Shown here one piece after another: positions 58,877 to 64,000 of a DNA stretch of 64,000 nucleotides. The DNA comes from Tetradesmus obliquus (Eukaryota > Chlorophyta > Chlorophyceae > Sphaeropleales > Scenedesmaceae). Within the stretch, counting starts at the first letter, position 1; each line of letters starts with the position of its first letter. The notes below the pieces were generated by a model. It was not told the origin of the DNA, searched no databases, and worked only from the letters and a program-made list of their open reading frames with translations. Location of the stretch: the NCBI GenBank assembly GCA_030272155.1, contig CP126194.1:620001-684000 (forward strand). The letters run 5' to 3'. The position numbers were made by a program, and so were the translations under genes.

Positions 58877-59384
58877 CAGAGATATCCCAGGGCACCCTCG
58901 TCAGCAAGCTGTAGGCCACCAGGCGGCCACTATGTAGGTTTAGAATCGTCTTTTGTCTCCTGCGACAAAACAGCAAGCACATGGAACGGCAATATGCGTT
59001 AGTGCTTCATGTATACTCGAACTCTGTCAGGACCCGCCACGGTGCAGATAGGCAGCTGTTATTCTGAATCAGCGATGCGACGTGTTAAAAACTCACGAAA
59101 GCAGCCTTGAGCGCAATCGTGCACGCGGAACCGTTATCAGTGTGAACCTCGAGGCAACTTGCTGGGCGCCACCCTCGATGCAACCTCGAGGCAGGCACCT
59201 CTGTTTAAACATGATCAAAGCATATTGCAGGCACAGAACATCGATTGCATGCTGTCCTTACCATAACTAGTGTACTCACCTCGCCAGGCAGGCGCAGCGT
59301 TGTCTGTCAATGATGTGACTGCTGAAACAACAACACACACCGTGTACACCATGTGTTGCGGGAGCGCCGATTCCACGCCAACAT
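58877..59384 (-). CDS. Candidate exons of an unresolved small gene
   Basis: An 83-base stretch, 58959-58877, is flanked by cgcag and GTGAGT and encodes QKTILNLHSGRLVAYSLLTR then VPWDIS. A 42-base stretch, 59321-59280, is flanked by tgtttcag and GTGAGT and joins it in phase (SHIIDRQRCACLAR). An ATG at 59384 would join in phase too, but only through a 28-base intron, which is suspiciously short. Downstream exons were not resolved; a short terminal exon near 58040 is possible. The strong splice sites are the main support. No family is recognised. Confidence 0.3.
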
Positions 59385-60130
59385 GTATAGAGGGGGATCT
59401 TCATGCACGCCTAGGGTTTTAGAGATAGTATGATTTCACCTCGGGATTGCCAACAGTCTTCAGTTCGGACATCTAGCTGCAATGCCAACGATAGAAGCAG
59501 AAAATTATGCATTCTACGGACAAGACACATGCATAGCAAACGATACGACAGCATCGATATATGTCATGGATGTGTATTCACCAATTAAACCACCCACAAC
59601 ACACTCAGCATCGACCCTTCGAACCACCCTCAATTGTGCCGCACAATATACCGTAATTGAACTAAACATTAAGCAGCATTAGTTTAATCACGAAGTAACA
59701 CTGCACATAGCGCTAAATATAAGTATTTCACCGGCCTGAAACTTGCCAACGCGGGAATGATAGGTATGACACAACCCGTCACAGACCGTGTTTCGCTGCT
59801 TTTCAGTCGTAAGATCGCTGAGTGATGTTTTAACAGTTTGCTGCACGCGCTGAAGTTTCCATCAGCACAGCTGTTGCATGCTGCTGCCAGCAGCAGTGAT
59901 GCTGGGGCCAGCAGCAGTGATGCTGGGGCCGGTACAGGCGCCTGTACCCTCCACGGCACATGTAGGTATCCCCCGCTGTCGAACCTGTGCGATCGCACTT
60001 GAATAAGTATACATATGTTGCTATAAGCACATTACCGATACTTACAAATAGTGCGATTACGGTAGGCTATAGCAGTACTGCTGTCACAGCAATGCTGTGC
60101 CACAGCCGGGCTGGCGCCCGTCAACTGAAA

Positions 60131-60197
60131 CTGCCCAATGAGCCTGTCATTGGCTCCCCAACGGGCGAGGTTACTGTTGTAACTTCCAAAATGTGAA
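60131..60197 (-). repeat. 67-base dispersed element, copy B
   Basis: Reverse complement of 43031-43097 with two substitutions. Unrelated flanks; 17 kb from copy A, in the same relative inversion as the two J-domain copies. Confidence 0.9.
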
Positions 60198-61372
60198 ACC
60201 TTTACTGATACAACAGCATTTGTCGAACCACTGCTAACTTTCATTCTACATTGCTCGTGGTGGAACCGGTGCTGCTGGCTGACGCTGCCACAGAGAGTGG
60301 TCAGGGGCCAGGGTTGATGTAGCACACCACCGTCTGAGAAGGCAGTGGGGTTACATTGGACCGAGGTCAACGAAGCTCAGGAATGGGTAGGGGAAGCTTG
60401 TCTTTTGCATTAAGCCGATCGAAGGTGGAACTTCCAGCGGCTGGATAGCTATTCGACATGAGGCCTGCGAGTAATTCAATGTCGGTGGCCCTACCGGCGT
60501 TAAGCAGCAACCGTTGCTGCCTATTGAAGGACAGACAGCAACCCGGCCCAACAACAAATTACACAAATCCTGTGATGCTCCTGCATATTATAATGCCAAA
60601 TTCCTTTACGTTAGCGTGCTTTGGCCTAAGATATCTGTCAGGCCCATACGTGCGTTTGTGTCCAGCAGAGCTGGACGGTGCGGCAAGCGCCATAGTTACT
60701 TGCCCTGGGCACACATGGGGGGCTTCTGGCTCAGCCAGGCTGGCAATGCTGGCAGCATTGCTTGAAGGTATGGATGTTGTCAGATGAATGCACAGCCTAC
60801 ATGCCAGCCAAGCTGACGAGTGCTATTCCTGCATGCACCAGCTGCAGTGTGCAGCCTACGCGGATGGTCAGGATACTTAGTACGAGAGATCTTCAGGCTC
60901 AGCTTTGCTTAAATGCGCAGTTTTGCATCCACTGCGGTCCGTGAGGACTCGAGGATGTATAGATTGGATCTTGAACATGTACAGTGTGACATTGTGGCAT
61001 CGGCAGCCCGTGCCAACTACAGCGTACAGGCAACATGCTGTTGATCAGATGGATGGCAGCAGCAGCAGTTTGGCGCTGTACAAGCTCTGTCCCGACGGCT
61101 GTGGATCACAACCTGTTATACCTGTCGCAAATGCACGGACATGACAGACGTGACCATCTGCTGTAACAGAAGGGTACATGTGTGCTGTGTTGCGTGTGGG
61201 CCGTGGCACCAATTGTAATGGTGTCGAGGGAGTAATACTCCAGGAAGAGCCATATAAAGCTCCTCTGCGCCAATACACGAGCAATCTGCGACAGGTGCAA
61301 TCCAGTACAGCCTGTAGGCTGCTGGAGACTGATGGCACTGTCAGTGCGGATGTCAGACATCCGCTGTAACTT

Positions 61373-61512
61373 CTAGGTACCAGGGGTAGGGGGTACGGAG
61401 CCGGCGACGGCAAGCCTACCCTCGTTCCTTAATTTACGCAGGCTTCCGCGCCCCTGGCAGCCAGGAGTGCACCTTAGCCTCGCGTAGTCTCTCTCTCTCT
61501 CTCTAGGTACCA
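61373..61512. repeat. Direct ctaggtacca words flanking 120 bases and a TC run
   Basis: ctaggtacca occurs at 61373-61382 and 61503-61512. A TC dinucleotide run (61488-61504) precedes the second. This may be chance or a target-site footprint. Confidence 0.4.
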
Positions 61513-62080
61513 ACCTGGAATGATGGTGTTACGCAATGCCTCATTGTGCTGTTGCCATGACGTCATACCATAATGAGGTTCCAGCCTAGAACTGCAGGCA
61601 TGACGATCTTGACCTGCAACTCCAGCCCCAAAACTCCAGCATGACAGTTCCCGCCTGTAACACTGTTTCTGAGCTGCCAGCTCAGTATTCAAGGGCCAAA
61701 ACGTGCACGCAGGTCAGTGAGCTGGAAGCTGATGCGATCTCTCCTGGGTTACCCTGTGTCTGATGAAACTGATGCTGATGTACTTTTGAAAAGGCAGCAT
61801 GCCTGACCCATGAAAGCTTGTGCAGCATGCATCTAGCACAAGCTGTTGCCATGACCAGCTCGGCGCATGAATGACAAATCCCACAGGACACTGGGTAGTA
61901 TGATACGGCAGTTTGCAAACCACCAGGCCAGCAAAGACTTGTGCAGCTGAAGACCTCGCTTGCCTGCCAATCAAGCTCTCTGATGGCAACAAGCAGTAAG
62001 CTACTGCTTATCCGTCCAGCGTGCAAAATTTTGTACGGCGACCTTGCTGAAAAGCAGCAGCTATGCATATCGTGAAGCAC

Positions 62081-62877
62081 CTAGCTGCTCAGAGCCGGCA
62101 CCAGCTGCTGTGCGCTTTGCAGCGCCTTGAACGCCTCAACAAATACAGCCTGCTGGCCAGCCAGCTGCTGCGGCGTCTTGTCTGGGTGCAGCGCCAGCTG
62201 CAGCTGCCTACACGCCTTCTTCAGTGCCCGCTTTTCTGCCTCCTCTGCTGCTGCTGTTACGGCTGCCCCTGCTGCATGTGCTTTCTGCCTGAAGATTGCA
62301 AGTGCTGCAGGCACCTCCAATGATGGGTGCTGCTGCCCAATGCGCGCACAGCGCAGCACGCGCTGCGCCTCCCACAGCTGTACTGCAGCCTTGGCCAGCT
62401 CCAGCAGCTGCTCCCGCTGCGTTATGCCATGCGGGATGTCCACCTTTACCTGAAGTGCAGCGAAAGCGCAGCCGCAGCAGCAGCAGCAAGATAGTGAACA
62501 AGCGTGTGACATTAGATGCATCCTGTCGCCTCGCTGTATCACGTTTGACCTCGCCTTATTTGCTTGCAGCTTGCACAGCACTCCTCTAACCTGCTGCGTC
62601 GTCCGGCTGCTGCTGGAGACTGCGTCTGCTAGTACATACTGCGGGCACACGGCACAGCTGCTAGGTACTCAAGCAGCATCAGGATGCTGCCAACCATAGA
62701 TGCACCATCAATCAACAAGCCACCTACCCATTTCAAAAACTCCCTCAGAGCGCCCACAGACATCTTGTCCAGGTCAGGAGCCGCAGCAGCAGCTTCTGTG
62801 TCAAGCTTCTGCTGCTGCTGCTGCAACTGTGATGGTGGCCCGGGGCGTCGCTGTTGCTGCCGCTGTTGCTGCCAGCC

Positions 62878-62908
<31 letters not shown>

Positions 62909-63638
62909 CCACTGCTGCTGGAGCTGGCACCCGCACTGCCTCCGTTCATGTGGTCGCGTTGTACAATGCGGTTCATGTGCTGATTCACCAGCTTCTCCAC
63001 CTTTGCTGACTGTGCTGCTTGTCCCATCTTGGCCACTACAGGAGAGTCAGTGGCATTGAACTCATCCGCTGCACACTCCAGAGCTTCCTCCATCTGTGCT
63101 GTGCTGACCCCGTCCGGCTTGGAAAACAACAAGCTCCACTTGAGTTTGCGGGTCTCCAACATGATGGTGAACCGACCAGTCATGAAGTCGAAGCCACTGA
63201 AGCTGCACCTGCCACTGCTGCTGCTATTTTGTCTTGAAGGCTGCTGCCGCTGTTCATCTGATCCATGTAGCTCTGACAAGTACCGGGACAGCCACGACTG
63301 CAGCTGCTGCCCTGTTGGCACCCAGCCCTGCAGGACAGCCAAGGTCCTATCAGGGTCCCCATCGCTCCTCACGGCTGCATATATGACCAACCCTATCACT
63401 GTAGGCAGCACAGCCTGCCATGCCATTACTAGCCACCCTAGCAACAGTGCGATCAGTGGCACAAGAACAATAGCTTGAGCAGCATCAACACGATGGGCAT
63501 CAACTGCGAGTCCTGTGTGATGTTGCTGTAAGCTGTGCTCCAAGTTTCGTCATCTTCGTAGTCCACGTTGTCTTGAGCAGCACTGTATGAGGACGTGTGT
63601 CTCCTTGCCCCATGTTGCTTCCGGCCCTTTCTTGCCAT
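62081..63638 (-). CDS. Membrane-associated J-domain-like protein, with an apparent frame break
   Basis: J domains stimulate Hsp70 ATPase. Exon 1 runs 63638-62728 and exon 2 runs 62449-62081, joining in phase. Exon 1 starts MARKGRKQHGARRHTSS from an ATG at 63638. It then has a hydrophobic, probably membrane-spanning stretch (LVPLIALLLGWLVMAWQAVL), the segment FSGFDFMTGRFTIMLETRKL, a Gln/Ser linker and SVGALREFLKW. Exon 2 has VKVDIPHGITQREQLLELAK and the C-terminal helix pair around RQLQLALHPDKTPQQLAGQ, containing the HPD motif. The frame that starts at 63638 ends at 63453; the rest lies in the next frame. Against its paralogue at 44378 it is seven bases shorter here, so a frameshift near 63470-63500 is likely. 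It may be a real pseudogene, an assembly error or an unseen micro-intron. Confidence 0.65.
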
Positions 63639-64000
63639 ACTGCTGCTGCTGTTGCTGCTGCGGTTGCTGGTTCAGCAGCTGGAGCACACGTGCTATGTCT
63701 GCGGTGACTGTATCGTTACCGGAGTACCATCATAGGACGAGCGGCAAAGAAGCTTTCAGCAGCAGGAGCTGGATCCCGACCTGCGCAGCAGCGCCAAGCT
63801 GCGGTTGTCTACAAAAACGACCTCAAGTTTACTATTTCACAGTACGGGGACAGCGCATAGTAGATCCAATTGGGTCTGAGACACAGCGAGACTGTGATAG
63901 TCAAACAATCTGTTCTGCAGTGAAACCGTCTGACGGGTGCCCTGACAGGGTAGGCTACAGGGTGTCTCTGAAGGGTGCTTGGTAAGCCTTGTGTCAACAG
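63639..64000. other. Window end, upstream of the J-domain gene
   Basis: About 360 bases. CAG-rich next to the start codon, otherwise no supportable feature. Confidence 0.4.

Larger units (their letters stand above)
57728..62080. other. Long gene-poor interval
   Basis: About 4.3 kb between the divergent lectin gene start and the convergent end of the J-domain gene. Contents: candidate small exons at 58877-59384 on the - strand, copy B of the 67-base element at 60131, a repeated ctaggtacca word at 61373 and 61503, and a short TC run at 61488-61504. Nothing else could be supported. Confidence 0.4.

Noticed and set aside
59411-59421. Telomere-like cctagggtttt
   Set aside because: A single partial word, not an array, so it is not evidence of a telomere or interstitial telomeric repeat.

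Overview
The window looks like nuclear DNA of a chlorophyte green alga, probably a chlorophycean. Every recognisable gene is split by short GT-AG introns. CAG/CTG triplets pervade coding and non-coding DNA and encode Gln, Ala and Ser runs. Several stop codons are followed within about 300 bases by TGTAA, the usual green-algal polyadenylation signal. A lectin-malectin secreted protein with Pro-Ser linkers also fits. Species cannot be fixed from this sequence. Intron positions were worked out by hand. For most genes the reading phase closes exactly across all junctions, which is the strongest evidence for the models.

Layout: (1) 0.7-2.9 kb, + strand, a mitochondrial-carrier (SLC25) protein. (2) 4.8-7.9 kb, - strand, a FolD-type methylenetetrahydrofolate dehydrogenase/cyclohydrolase, convergent with the carrier. 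(3) 8.2-13.3 kb, + strand, a 1112-residue coiled-coil protein ending in a QRICH2-like DUF4795 region, divergent from FolD. (4) 14.8-17.3 kb, - strand, the meiotic RING protein HEI10. (5) 18.1-19.8 kb, + strand, a small protein resembling nuclease-dead XPF-family proteins, divergent from HEI10. (6) 22.5-26.2 and 26.8-27.7 kb, - strand, two unrecognised genes. (7) 28.5-30.7 kb, + strand, a YbaK/ProX-type prolyl-tRNA editing protein. (8) 31.3-39.9 kb, + strand, a 1449-residue EF-hand plus WD40 protein of the WDR49/WDR64 type. (9) 40.4-42.7 kb, + strand, the exosome subunit CSL4. (10) 43-51 kb, a duplication-rich zone with a LINE fragment, a broken J-domain gene and a partial CSL4 copy. (11) 51.4-57.7 kb, - strand, a secreted protein with one C-type lectin domain and three malectin-like domains. 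(12) 57.7-62.1 kb, mostly anonymous, with one candidate small gene. (13) 62.1-63.6 kb, - strand, an inverted paralogue of the J-domain gene.

Two axoneme-type proteins (3 and 8) and a crossover-control protein (4) lie within 32 kb. This implies that the organism makes flagellated cells and undergoes meiosis, or did so recently. The carrier next to FolD may reflect one-carbon metabolism, but its substrate is not shown by the sequence. From 40 kb onward the region is shaped by duplication: part of CSL4 was copied 5.5 kb downstream, the J-domain gene exists as two opposite-facing copies 17 kb apart, and two short dispersed repeats recur. I saw no rRNA or tRNA gene, no CRISPR array, and no virus-like element.
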